Positions 33,042-40,448 of a DNA stretch of 51,701 nt are shown piece by piece. A program made the translations under genes and the position numbers. The first letter of the stretch is position 1; the number at the start of each line of letters is the position of its first letter. Below the pieces are notes generated by a model. The model saw only the letters and a program-made list of their open reading frames with translations, ran no database searches and had not been told where the DNA came from. This DNA is from Candidatus Methanomethylophilus sp. UBA78 (GTDB lineage: Archaea > Thermoplasmatota > Thermoplasmata > Methanomassiliicoccales > Methanomethylophilaceae), in NCBI GenBank assembly GCA_002503545.1, contig DARY01000032.1, positions 19,490 through 71,190 on the forward strand. Reading direction: 5' to 3'.

Positions 33042-33724
33042 CGGCCGCGCAGGTCCATGGGGTCGTAGAGACCGTCCCTGTACATCCTCAGCATCAGATG
33101 GGACGCCACCTTGGCATCCGAGAGGGCGCGGTGGTCCTGCGTACCCTCTATCCCCGCCGGGTCCTCGCCGCCGAGGATCTTCTTGTAGGCGTAGTCGAGC
33201 TTGGGATAGCGGTACTTCTCGAACTCCGTCTCGAGACGCGGGTCGGGAAGAGGGAGCTTGCACACATCGGCGGCCGAGAACATTATGTCCCTGCACTCCG
33301 TGAAGAGCCCTTTGAAGAACCACGGTTCGCGGTAGAGGAACTTGTCAAGGTCGTAGCGGACGTTGTAGGTGGTCAGCCACCTTCCCCTGACGACCCTCTC
33401 CACCTGCCTCCTGACCTCGTCGAAGGGCATCGCACATGCGACCTTCTCCAGCGTCAGATCGGTGTTCTCGAATATCCAGGAGTGCTGCATCTCCTCCGTC
33501 CAGGCGTCCACGTCGTAACCGACCACGCTGGAGTAGACGTCCTTCACGGTTCCCGCGGAGAAGCAGACCTCGCATATCCCGATGTCCACTACCAGGTCGT
33601 GTTTGGTGTCGCCCGGGTACTCCGGACCGCCGACCAGCCCCGTCGTCTCCGTGTCCAGGACGAGAATCCTGTCGGGACCGTCGTCCAGGAAATCGTCTAG
33701 GTTTATCCTGCTCACGGGATTCAC
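33032..33724 (-). CDS. DEDDh 3'-5' exonuclease (DnaQ-like), intact
   Basis: 230-residue exonuclease of the DnaQ/ribonuclease-T fold. All catalytic residues are present: LVLDTETTG (Asp24, Glu26), TYNVRYDLDKFL (Asp125) and DHRALSDA (His198, Asp203). It is the active paralogue of the degenerate protein at 21245-21805. Natural substrates could be DNA or RNA 3' ends. The start is GTG at 33724, or GTG at 33715; a TATA-like TAGATATAC (plus 33739-33747) lies about 20-28 bases upstream. It shares a divergent promoter region with the ubiquitin-like gene. Confidence 0.88.
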   Translation of the reverse strand: MNPVSRINLDDFLDDGPDRILVLDTETTGLVGGPEYPGDTKHDLVVDIGICEVCFSAGTVKDVYSSVVGYDVDAWTEEMQHSWIFENTDLTLEKVACAMPFDEVRRQVERVVRGRWLTTYNVRYDLDKFLYREPWFFKGLFTECRDIMFSAADVCKLPLPDPRLETEFEKYRYPKLDYAYKKILGGEDPAGIEGTQDHRALSDAKVASHLMLRMYRDGLYDPMDLRGRHS

Positions 33725-33804
33725 AATACGGTACGGGTATATCTATGAGACGCAGCCTCGGACGGTCGGCAAGAATGATATACGGATAGTGGTTCGGGGG
33801 CCGT

Positions 33805-33999
33805 ATGGCATGCAGCATAACCGTCTCCGGCAGAACGACGGAGGTCCCGGCGGGAACCAGGATAATGGACGCCGCCAGGAAGGCGGGGGTGGTGCCCGAC
33901 GCGTACCTCTTCCTCGTGGACGGGAGACCGACCCCGATGGACGCACCCATCGAGGACGGCCAGACCGTCAAGGCGGTCAAGGTCGCCTCAGGCGGATAA
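33805..33999 (+). CDS. Ubiquitin-like ThiS/MoaD/SAMP-type protein
   Basis: 64-residue beta-grasp protein: SITVSGRTTEVPAGTRIMDA, then AYLFLVDGRPTPMDAPIEDG, ending KVASGG*, with an exposed C-terminal diglycine. Such proteins carry sulfur as thiocarboxylate (for thiamine, molybdopterin or tRNA thiolation) or are conjugated to other proteins (SAMPs). No ThiF/E1 or MoaE gene is in the window. The ATG at 33805 is about 25 bases after a GATATACGG TATA-like box, so the leader is very short. The last 12 bases overlap the end of the convergent CbiP-like gene. Confidence 0.8.
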   Translation: MACSITVSGRTTEVPAGTRIMDAARKAGVVPDAYLFLVDGRPTPMDAPIEDGQTVKAVKVASGG

Positions 34000-34824
34000 G
34001 AACCCGTCGAGGGCGTCGAAGTCGATGCCCGCCTCCTCGACCGCATCCAGGAGTTCGTCCAGGTTCTTCACGAACTCCTCGTGTATGCTCCCGTCCCCCA
34101 GCCTTCCCCCGGAATCGGACAGGGAGTCCTCCTCCGGGAACCTGAGATGGACGTAGGGGATTATACCCAGACACTTCATCCCGGTCAGTTCCTCGACCTT
34201 CCTTATCCCCGGCTCCAGTATGGAGGCGTCGCCGCGGAAGCGGTTGATGACGAAGCCCTTCACCAGGGGCCTGAGGTCCTCCGGCAGGAGGAGCCATGTC
34301 CCGTATATGGCCGCGAACACCCCGCCCCTCTCGATGTCGCCGACGAGCACGGACCGTATGCCGCGGGCCCGCATCATGCCGATGTTGGCCATGTCGTTGT
34401 CCATGAGGTTCAGCTCCACGGGGGACCCCGAACCCTCGCAGACGACGACGTCGTAGTCATGTGCCAGACGGTCGTAGGATTCGCAGACCTTCTCCATCAC
34501 CTCATCCCGCGGGAAGGGGACCCCGCGCCCCACGTCCATGAACGGCGCGCCCCGCAGGACCACCTGCATCCTCCCGTTGCCCGAGGGTTTCAGGAGGACG
34601 GGGTTCATATCGCCCGTGGGTTCGATCCCGCAGGCCCAGGCCTGGAAGGCCTGACCCATCCCGATCTCCTTGCCGTCCTCCGTGACGTAGGAGTTGAGCG
34701 AGAGGTTCGAGGCCTTGAAGGGGGCCACCCTCAGGCCCTTCCTGGCCAGATGGCGGCAGTACAGCGCATCGACCGTGGTCTTCCCGGCCCCCGAGGACGT
34801 TCCGAGGAAGAGGATGGACCTCAT
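33988..34824 (-). CDS. CbiP-like ATPase domain without glutaminase
   Basis: 278-residue protein equal to the N-terminal dethiobiotin-synthetase-like ATPase half of cobyric acid synthase: ILFLGTSSGAGKTTVDALYC (P-loop), PFKASNLSLNSYVTEDGKEI, MNPVLLKPSG and VVVCEGSGSPVELNL. It stops where CbiP would continue into its class-I glutaminase; no Cys-His glutaminase motifs follow. Its ATG overlaps the stop of full-length cbiP by four bases, so both are made together. It could use the glutaminase of the partner, use free ammonia, or amidate or ligate a different corrinoid group; all three are inference. Confidence 0.85.
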   Translation of the reverse strand: MRSILFLGTSSGAGKTTVDALYCRHLARKGLRVAPFKASNLSLNSYVTEDGKEIGMGQAFQAWACGIEPTGDMNPVLLKPSGNGRMQVVLRGAPFMDVGRGVPFPRDEVMEKVCESYDRLAHDYDVVVCEGSGSPVELNLMDNDMANIGMMRARGIRSVLVGDIERGGVFAAIYGTWLLLPEDLRPLVKGFVINRFRGDASILEPGIRKVEELTGMKCLGIIPYVHLRFPEEDSLSDSGGRLGDGSIHEEFVKNLDELLDAVEEAGIDFDALDGFLSA

Positions 34825-36677
34825 TCCCCCACCCCCGCGATCCTCTTGAGGGCGGCCATGTCCAGACCCTTCTCGAAACCGTCGGCGAGCAGGTCCAGGT
34901 TGCGGTCGACCACGTCGTCGTAGTCCTCCGGTTCGCCGGTGCTGACGGTCTTCCCCTCGTGCTTTATCATCGATATGAACTTCTTCCTGAAGGCGGGTTT
35001 GTCCAGCACCCCGTGTATGTAGGTGCCGTAGAGCATCTCGTCCTCGCGGACGGACCCCTCCACCTCGTCCTTGCGACCGAAGGAGGTCATCCTGAACAGG
35101 GGTTTCTCCACCACGTCGGTCATGCCCATGTGGATCTCGTAACCCTCCACCTCCCCTCCGCCGTCGATCATCTCGCAGCGGTCGCGGACGGTCCTCTTGC
35201 TGTACTCCTTCCAGTAGGACTCGTTGTCGAAGAACCCGAGACCGGCCGTATCGCCGGGGACCGTGCCCTCGATCCCGTCCGGGTCGTGCAGCACCCTGCC
35301 CATCATCTGGTATCCGCCGCATATACCCAGTATGGGCACCTTGCCCCTCATGCTCCGGATCGCGTCGAACATGCCGTTCCCCTTGAGCCAGACGAGGTCG
35401 TCTATGGTGTTCTTGGTCCCGGGTATGACTATGGCGTCCGCCGAGAGGATCCCCTCCGCGGTATCCACGAACTCGACGGTGGTGTCCTCCATGCAGAGGG
35501 GGTCGATGTCGGTGAAGTTCGCTATCCTCGGGAGCTTCACCACGGCTATGTGCAGCGACCCGGTGCCTTTAGACATCTGCCCCCTGAAGGCCTCGGAATC
35601 CTCGGACGGCAGGTCGACGCTCATGTGGGGGATGATGCCTATGACCGGTATGCCCAGTATCTCCTCCAGCTTCTCCGCCCCGGACCTCATCCTGTCCGGG
35701 TCCCCGCGGACGTTGTTGATGATTATGCCCTTTATGCGGCTCCTGTCCTTCTCCGGCATGAGCCTGACCGTACCGACGGCGTAGGCGAAGGAACCGCCCC
35801 ACTCGACGTTCACCACCAGCACGCAGTCGGCGTCCGCCACCTCGGCCGCCCTCATGTTGGCGATGTCCGCATCGTAGATGTTTATCTCGGCCGGACTGCC
35901 GGCACCTTCCATGATCACGTAGTCGTACCTGTCCTTCAGGAAGTCCATGTTCCTGCGGACGGCCTCTATGCCGGGACCGGGCACGAACTTGCCGTAGTAG
36001 TCTGGCACATTGTAGTCCCCGAACGGTTTGCCCTCGACGATGACCTGGGACACCGTGTTGCCCTTGGGTTTCAGGAGTATGGGGTTCATGTGGGCGTCCG
36101 CGTTGCGGAGGCCGCCGGCGCGGGCCTGGAGCACCTGGACCATGGCGATCTCGCTGCCCTTGGCCGTCACCCTGGAGTTGAGACTCATGTTCTGGCTCTT
36201 GAACGGGGCGACCAGGTAGCCCATCCGGTGGAATATGCGGCAGAGGGCGGCGACCGTGATCGACTTACCGGCGTCGGAGGTGGCGCCGAGCACCATGAGG
36301 GCCTTCCCCCTGTGCCAGAACCTCCTCTTCGCCTCAGGGAACACCTCGGTGAGGAATCTGGGGTCGCCGGCCTTCAGACCCATCTCCCTCACCTTGCCGA
36401 AGGTGAAGTCCACGACCTCGTTGCGGTGGCAGAAGAGGCAGTCCTCGCAGGACCATACCGGCTTGCCGCTGCGGGAAGTGACGAAATAGCCCATCACCGG
36501 ATCCTCGCATGGATAGAACGGACAGTAACAGAAGGAACAGTTCTGACCCTCGAAATGGCACGGATAATAATCGCATCCGACGTTACAGCCTATATCGCCC
36601 TTCTCCAACTCCGATTCGACCTGCTTCCTGATGAGATCCGTGGTCCGTCCCCCTCTTTTACTGACTGGCAGATGCAT
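34821..36677 (-). CDS. cbiP: Cobyric acid synthase with N-terminal Cys-rich domain
   Basis: Amidates peripheral carboxylates of adenosylcobyrinate a,c-diamide using glutamine and ATP during B12 synthesis. The 618 residues contain an N-terminal cysteine-rich small domain (residues about 28-90: GCNVGCDYYPCHF, CSFCYCPFYPCED, CEDCLFCH) of the kind often encoded next to cobalamin genes, here fused; a P-loop ATPase (VLGATSDAGKSITVAALCRI, PFKSQNMSLNSRVT); and a class-I glutaminase (ILGICGGYQMMG with the nucleophile Cys, TYIHGVLD with the His). It supplies the corrinoid on which MtaC depends. It overlaps the glutaminase-less paralogue by four bases. The promoter region carries an inverted repeat. Confidence 0.93.
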   Translation of the reverse strand: MHLPVSKRGGRTTDLIRKQVESELEKGDIGCNVGCDYYPCHFEGQNCSFCYCPFYPCEDPVMGYFVTSRSGKPVWSCEDCLFCHRNEVVDFTFGKVREMGLKAGDPRFLTEVFPEAKRRFWHRGKALMVLGATSDAGKSITVAALCRIFHRMGYLVAPFKSQNMSLNSRVTAKGSEIAMVQVLQARAGGLRNADAHMNPILLKPKGNTVSQVIVEGKPFGDYNVPDYYGKFVPGPGIEAVRRNMDFLKDRYDYVIMEGAGSPAEINIYDADIANMRAAEVADADCVLVVNVEWGGSFAYAVGTVRLMPEKDRSRIKGIIINNVRGDPDRMRSGAEKLEEILGIPVIGIIPHMSVDLPSEDSEAFRGQMSKGTGSLHIAVVKLPRIANFTDIDPLCMEDTTVEFVDTAEGILSADAIVIPGTKNTIDDLVWLKGNGMFDAIRSMRGKVPILGICGGYQMMGRVLHDPDGIEGTVPGDTAGLGFFDNESYWKEYSKRTVRDRCEMIDGGGEVEGYEIHMGMTDVVEKPLFRMTSFGRKDEVEGSVREDEMLYGTYIHGVLDKPAFRKKFISMIKHEGKTVSTGEPEDYDDVVDRNLDLLADGFEKGLDMAALKRIAGVGE

Positions 36678-36682
36678 TATGG

Positions 36683-36706
36683 GTATTAATTGGATGCGTT
36701 ATCCAA
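36683..36706 (-). promoter_or_regulatory. TATA-like box and inverted repeat upstream of cbiP
   Basis: On the minus strand AATTAATACC (plus 36683-36692) overlaps an inverted repeat TTGGAT-gcgtt-ATCCAA (36690-36706). Such an overlap would let a repressor block TBP binding. The TATA box is only about 10 bases from the ATG, so its assignment is tentative. The rest of the 214-base gap to 36892 shows nothing I recognise. Confidence 0.4.
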
Positions 36707-36891
36707 TGGACGCGCCGGCAAAGAGGGAACGGACCCGGAACCCATACTCCCGGCAGACCGGTACCGTCCGCCTCACATTCCGATCCGTATGTCTGGGTCA
36801 TTTGCCGGGGAACGGATGGAGGGGACCTTGTAACATTTTCAGGTTATGAAAAATCGTTAGTAATAAGAACCGTCCGCACCTTTTTACGGCA

Positions 36892-38082
36892 ATGACTGCC
36901 GATTTCGCATTCGTACACTGTGCGGACCTGCATCTGGGGAGCAGGTTCTACGCGATAACCGAAGATAACCCAGACCTCGGCAGGGACCTGTACGACTCCG
37001 TTTTCGACTCCTTCTCCAGGATAGTGGACCTGGCCAAGGAGAGGGCCGACTTCATGGTCATCTCCGGCGACGTCTACGACGACGCCAACCAGACCCCCAG
37101 GACCAGGCTCTACTTCTGCGACAGGATGAGGGAACTCGGGAAACCCTGCTTCATCGTGCGCGGTAACCACGACTTCAAGACCTCCTGGGACATCAGCATA
37201 CCGTACCCGGACAACGTCCGCGTGCTGGAGGGTGGGGACAGCCGTGCGGTCCTGAACATAAGGGGCAGGGAGGTGGAGGTCGTCGGATCCAGCTACACGA
37301 CCATGCACACCTCCGAGAACCTGGTGGCCGGCATGAGGGGCACCCCCGGCATGTTCACCGTGGGGGTGGTCCACTGCTCCGTGGACAACATGTCCGAGGC
37401 GGAGAACTACGCCCCCTGCAGACTGTCCGACATGTTCGGGAAGGACATACAGTACTGGGCGCTGGGACATATACACAAAAGAACCGTGCTCAACGAATCC
37501 GGCCCCTGCGTGGTATACCCTGGCAACATACAGGGGAGGAACCCGAACGAGACCGGGAAGAAGGGCTGCTACCTGGTATCGGTATCCGGGGATTCGGTGG
37601 AGAAGGAGTTCGTACCGACCCAGGGGATCCTCTGGAAGGCGGTCGAGGCCGACATAACGTGGAAGAAGGACCTCTCCCAGCTGGTCGATTCCGTCGCACC
37701 GGAATGTCCCAGAGGTTCGATCGCATGCATCACCTTCACCGGCAGCGGTCCGCTGAACCGCATCGTAAGGTCCGATCCCAAAGGGGTGGCGGAAGCGATA
37801 GCCAGGAGATGCGGTTGCAGCGTGGACGTCAGAGGGATCCGCACCAAACCGGATGCGGACATGGAGGCCCTGTCCAAGGGGGAGACCCTGGTATCGGAGG
37901 TCATCAGGACGGCGGACAGGTACTCGGGGATGTCGGACGGGGAGCTGCTGGACCTCCTCTGCTCCGGAGGTCCCGCCGCCGACCTGCGCGGCTACCTCCG
38001 GTACTTCGCGGACAAGGGGGAGCTCCGCAGGGTCGTGGAGGATGCGAAACTGGCGCTCATCGACAGGATCTGGGAGGGATGA
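36892..38082 (+). CDS. Mre11/SbcD/YhaO-type metallophosphoesterase
   Basis: 396-residue DNA-repair nuclease of the calcineurin-like phosphoesterase superfamily. The metal-binding motifs are complete: FVHCADLHLG, VISGDVYDD, VRGNHDF, VVHCSVDN and ALGHIHKR. The C-terminal third is a capping/partner-binding region. The following gene, overlapping by four bases, encodes its Rad50-like partner with a membrane segment, so the pair resembles bacterial YhaO/YhaN more than canonical archaeal Mre11/Rad50 with HerA/NurA. The likely role is processing of DNA ends. Confidence 0.93.
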   Translation: MTADFAFVHCADLHLGSRFYAITEDNPDLGRDLYDSVFDSFSRIVDLAKERADFMVISGDVYDDANQTPRTRLYFCDRMRELGKPCFIVRGNHDFKTSWDISIPYPDNVRVLEGGDSRAVLNIRGREVEVVGSSYTTMHTSENLVAGMRGTPGMFTVGVVHCSVDNMSEAENYAPCRLSDMFGKDIQYWALGHIHKRTVLNESGPCVVYPGNIQGRNPNETGKKGCYLVSVSGDSVEKEFVPTQGILWKAVEADITWKKDLSQLVDSVAPECPRGSIACITFTGSGPLNRIVRSDPKGVAEAIARRCGCSVDVRGIRTKPDADMEALSKGETLVSEVIRTADRYSGMSDGELLDLLCSGGPAADLRGYLRYFADKGELRRVVEDAKLALIDRIWEG

Positions 38083-40148
38083 CGGTGCGGATACTGCGCA
38101 TGCGCATAGGCTCCTTCGGCACACTGAAGGATAAGGATTATGCACTGGACCCGGGACTGAACGTCGTATACGGACCCAACGAGGCGGGAAAATCCACCCT
38201 GCGCTCCTTCGTGACCAACACCCTGTTCTCCAAGACCGACGTCAGATACCCCGAGACGAGGAGATCCGACAACGGGAGGATGGAGATCGAGATGTCCGAC
38301 GGGACCGTGAGGACCGTCGAAAGGGACGGCAAGAAATCCATCGGATACGTCGATGCGGAATGCGGCATAAGCGGCAAGGAGTACACATCGATATACTCCA
38401 TGCAGCCGGAGGACCTGCGCGACACCGGGAACCTCGAGAAGGGGGAGATAAGGAACCGCTTCCTCACCATACCGGGAGGGAAGGACCTCCCCAAGGTGTA
38501 CAGGGACCTCCTGGAGGAGAGGACGGCCTACGTACCGGACGGACGCAGGAGCGAGAAGGCCAGGATGTCCGTGCTGACCAGGGAGCTCGAGGAGGCCGGG
38601 AGAAGGGTGGCGGAACTCCAGAACGGCAGCGACGACGGATACAACGGCCTCGTGATGAGGAGGGAAGAACTGAGGAACAGGAAGGCCGAGGTTGAGACCA
38701 GAGGGAAGGAACTGACGGAAACCGTCCGGAAAGCCGCTCTTGCGGATGCCAGAAAACAGACCAGGGATAAAATCGGGGAACTCAGGCAGAGGGAATCCTC
38801 CCTGAAGCACGCCGAAAGGTACAGTCCGGAGAGCAGGGAGGTCCGGGCCGGTCTCGAGAAGACGTACACGACGGCCTCGGAGGAGCTAGAGACCGCGGAA
38901 GAGAGATACAGGACCTGCGAGGCCGAGATGGGGGGTGCCGATGCGGATGCGGTGATCAGGAACAGGGAAGCCATCGAGAGACTGCACTCGGCCCCCGCGC
39001 ACCGCAGGGATGCGGTCGAGTCCCGTCCCGCACCGAAGAACGGGATCGCCGCGGCGGTCGGAGCCGCCATCATGGTCGCGGGCATAGCCATGTTCGTCAT
39101 GGACATCGCGATGGGTGCGGCCGCCGCGGCAGCGGGTGCCGTGATCATGACCGTCTTCCTCCTGCGGAAGGGACCCTCCGCGGCCGCCGCACGCCCCGCG
39201 GCGGATGCGGACATGGCGAAACTCCTCGACCGGATCGCCGCCGAGACGCACATCGTGCGCTCGGGAACGGAAACGGACGTGAAGGTCCTCTACGGACTGA
39301 TCGGCAAGGCGACCAGATTGAGGGACTGCGGGGACGCCCTGAGGATGGCCACCGGGAAAAAGAATGATGCGTACGATAAACTGCAGTACTTCTACTCCGG
39401 TTTCGGCGGGAAGGAAGGGTTCGAAACGGCGATGAGGGAGCGCGAGGAACTGGACATGGTCAGGGCCAAGCTCTCCGCATTGGACGACGGGGCCCAGGCT
39501 CCGGAGGAACCGGACGGCCCCAGCCCGGAGAAGGCGGCCGCCGACCAGAACGAGGCCGTGAACGACCTGGGGGAGATATCCCGGGAACTCGGCGAGGTCG
39601 AACAGGCGATCAGGGACATAGAGAAAGGACGCTCGGTGGAGGATGCCATAACGGAGAGGTCCGAGGCGGAGAACAGGGCGTATTCGGGTGCTTTGGAATG
39701 GGCGTCGCTCATGATGCAGCAGATCATCCTCGACGAGGCCTCGAGGAGGATGTACACCGAGAACCGCTCCGACGTGCTGGTCAACGCGGACCGCTACCTC
39801 TCCCTCATGACGGACGGACGCTACGGGATGTGCTCCGACCCGTCGTCCGACGACCTCGCGGTGAGGGACCTCGCCACGGGGGAGGTCAAGAACTCCAAGC
39901 AGTGGTCCACGGGTCTGGAGGACCAGGTCAAGCTCTCCCTCAAGATGGCCGTCTCGCTGAGCCTCTGCGAGGAGAAGCCGCCGATGATCCTGGACGACGT
40001 CCTGCTGACCTCGGACAGCGGCAGGAAGGCCGGCGCATGCAGGGCGATAGCCGACCTCTCCCGCGACATACAGGTCATCTACTTCACCTGCGACAGGGAG
40101 ACCAGGGACCTCCTGGAGGATGCCGGAGGGCGCATAGTGGACATCTGA
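38079..40148 (+). CDS. Rad50/YhaN-like ATPase with central membrane segment
   Basis: 689-residue SMC-type ATPase. The N-lobe starts VRILRMRIGSFGTLKD with Walker A YGPNEAGKST (32-40). Coiled-coil arms span about residues 150-310 and 400-560, interrupted at about 320-362 by two Ala/Met-rich hydrophobic helices, a hallmark of YhaN rather than Rad50 (which has a CxxC hook). The C-lobe has the signature WSTGLEDQVKLSL near 608 and Walker B PPMILDDVLLTSD. The ATG at 38079 overlaps the phosphoesterase stop; a longer open frame upstream is a shadow of that gene. Confidence 0.88.
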   Translation: MTVRILRMRIGSFGTLKDKDYALDPGLNVVYGPNEAGKSTLRSFVTNTLFSKTDVRYPETRRSDNGRMEIEMSDGTVRTVERDGKKSIGYVDAECGISGKEYTSIYSMQPEDLRDTGNLEKGEIRNRFLTIPGGKDLPKVYRDLLEERTAYVPDGRRSEKARMSVLTRELEEAGRRVAELQNGSDDGYNGLVMRREELRNRKAEVETRGKELTETVRKAALADARKQTRDKIGELRQRESSLKHAERYSPESREVRAGLEKTYTTASEELETAEERYRTCEAEMGGADADAVIRNREAIERLHSAPAHRRDAVESRPAPKNGIAAAVGAAIMVAGIAMFVMDIAMGAAAAAAGAVIMTVFLLRKGPSAAAARPAADADMAKLLDRIAAETHIVRSGTETDVKVLYGLIGKATRLRDCGDALRMATGKKNDAYDKLQYFYSGFGGKEGFETAMREREELDMVRAKLSALDDGAQAPEEPDGPSPEKAAADQNEAVNDLGEISRELGEVEQAIRDIEKGRSVEDAITERSEAENRAYSGALEWASLMMQQIILDEASRRMYTENRSDVLVNADRYLSLMTDGRYGMCSDPSSDDLAVRDLATGEVKNSKQWSTGLEDQVKLSLKMAVSLSLCEEKPPMILDDVLLTSDSGRKAGACRAIADLSRDIQVIYFTCDRETRDLLEDAGGRIVDI

Positions 40149-40448
40149 AATGCTGCGCGGACGCACCGCTCAAACGGTTTTTAAAAACCTTTTATATTAT
40201 CATATAGATACCCTAACCTTAGCAAGGGACACAAGTTTCCCTGTTCACAATATCACAATCATCCGCACGGATGTATGACTCCGTGCAATCACCGCCGCAG
40301 CTCCCGATGAAGGACACCTGGGCAATCAAAACGATGGGAGATCGAAGGTCCGGCAGCCGAAAGAAGGCTCCGCCGGAACCGCACACCGATACGTATCGGT
40401 AGAACAGGGTATAGTGTTTTCTTGCTGCGATAACCCGGAGTGGTTTCA
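40149..40448. other. 300-base structured region before dnaG
   Basis: No convincing gene. It contains the palindrome GGTTTTTAAAAACC (40176-40189), a TATA element TTTTATATTAT just after it, a run of potential stems (AGGGA/TCCCT; GCACGGA/TCCGTGC at about 40274-40295; CCGGCAGCC/GGCTCCGCCGG at about 40351-40377), a perfect 16-bp palindrome ACCGATACGTATCGGT (40385-40400) and a second TATA-like TATAGTG near 40411. It may be a long structured dnaG leader or a small RNA. A minus-strand open frame ending at 40219 has a Cys-rich C-terminus, but AT-rich codons and no ribosome site. Confidence 0.45.

Noticed and set aside
28044..33323. A 1759-codon open frame on the minus strand across the AddA-like and P-type ATPase genes.
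   Set aside because: Its translation is low-complexity and His/Gly/Pro/Leu-rich, and it mirrors two well-supported plus-strand genes. GC-rich third positions suppress antisense stops.
36631..36849. A possible small plus-strand gene or tRNA remnant between cbiP and the Mre11-like gene.
   Set aside because: No cloverleaf can be drawn and the frame has no features; the region looks like promoter DNA.
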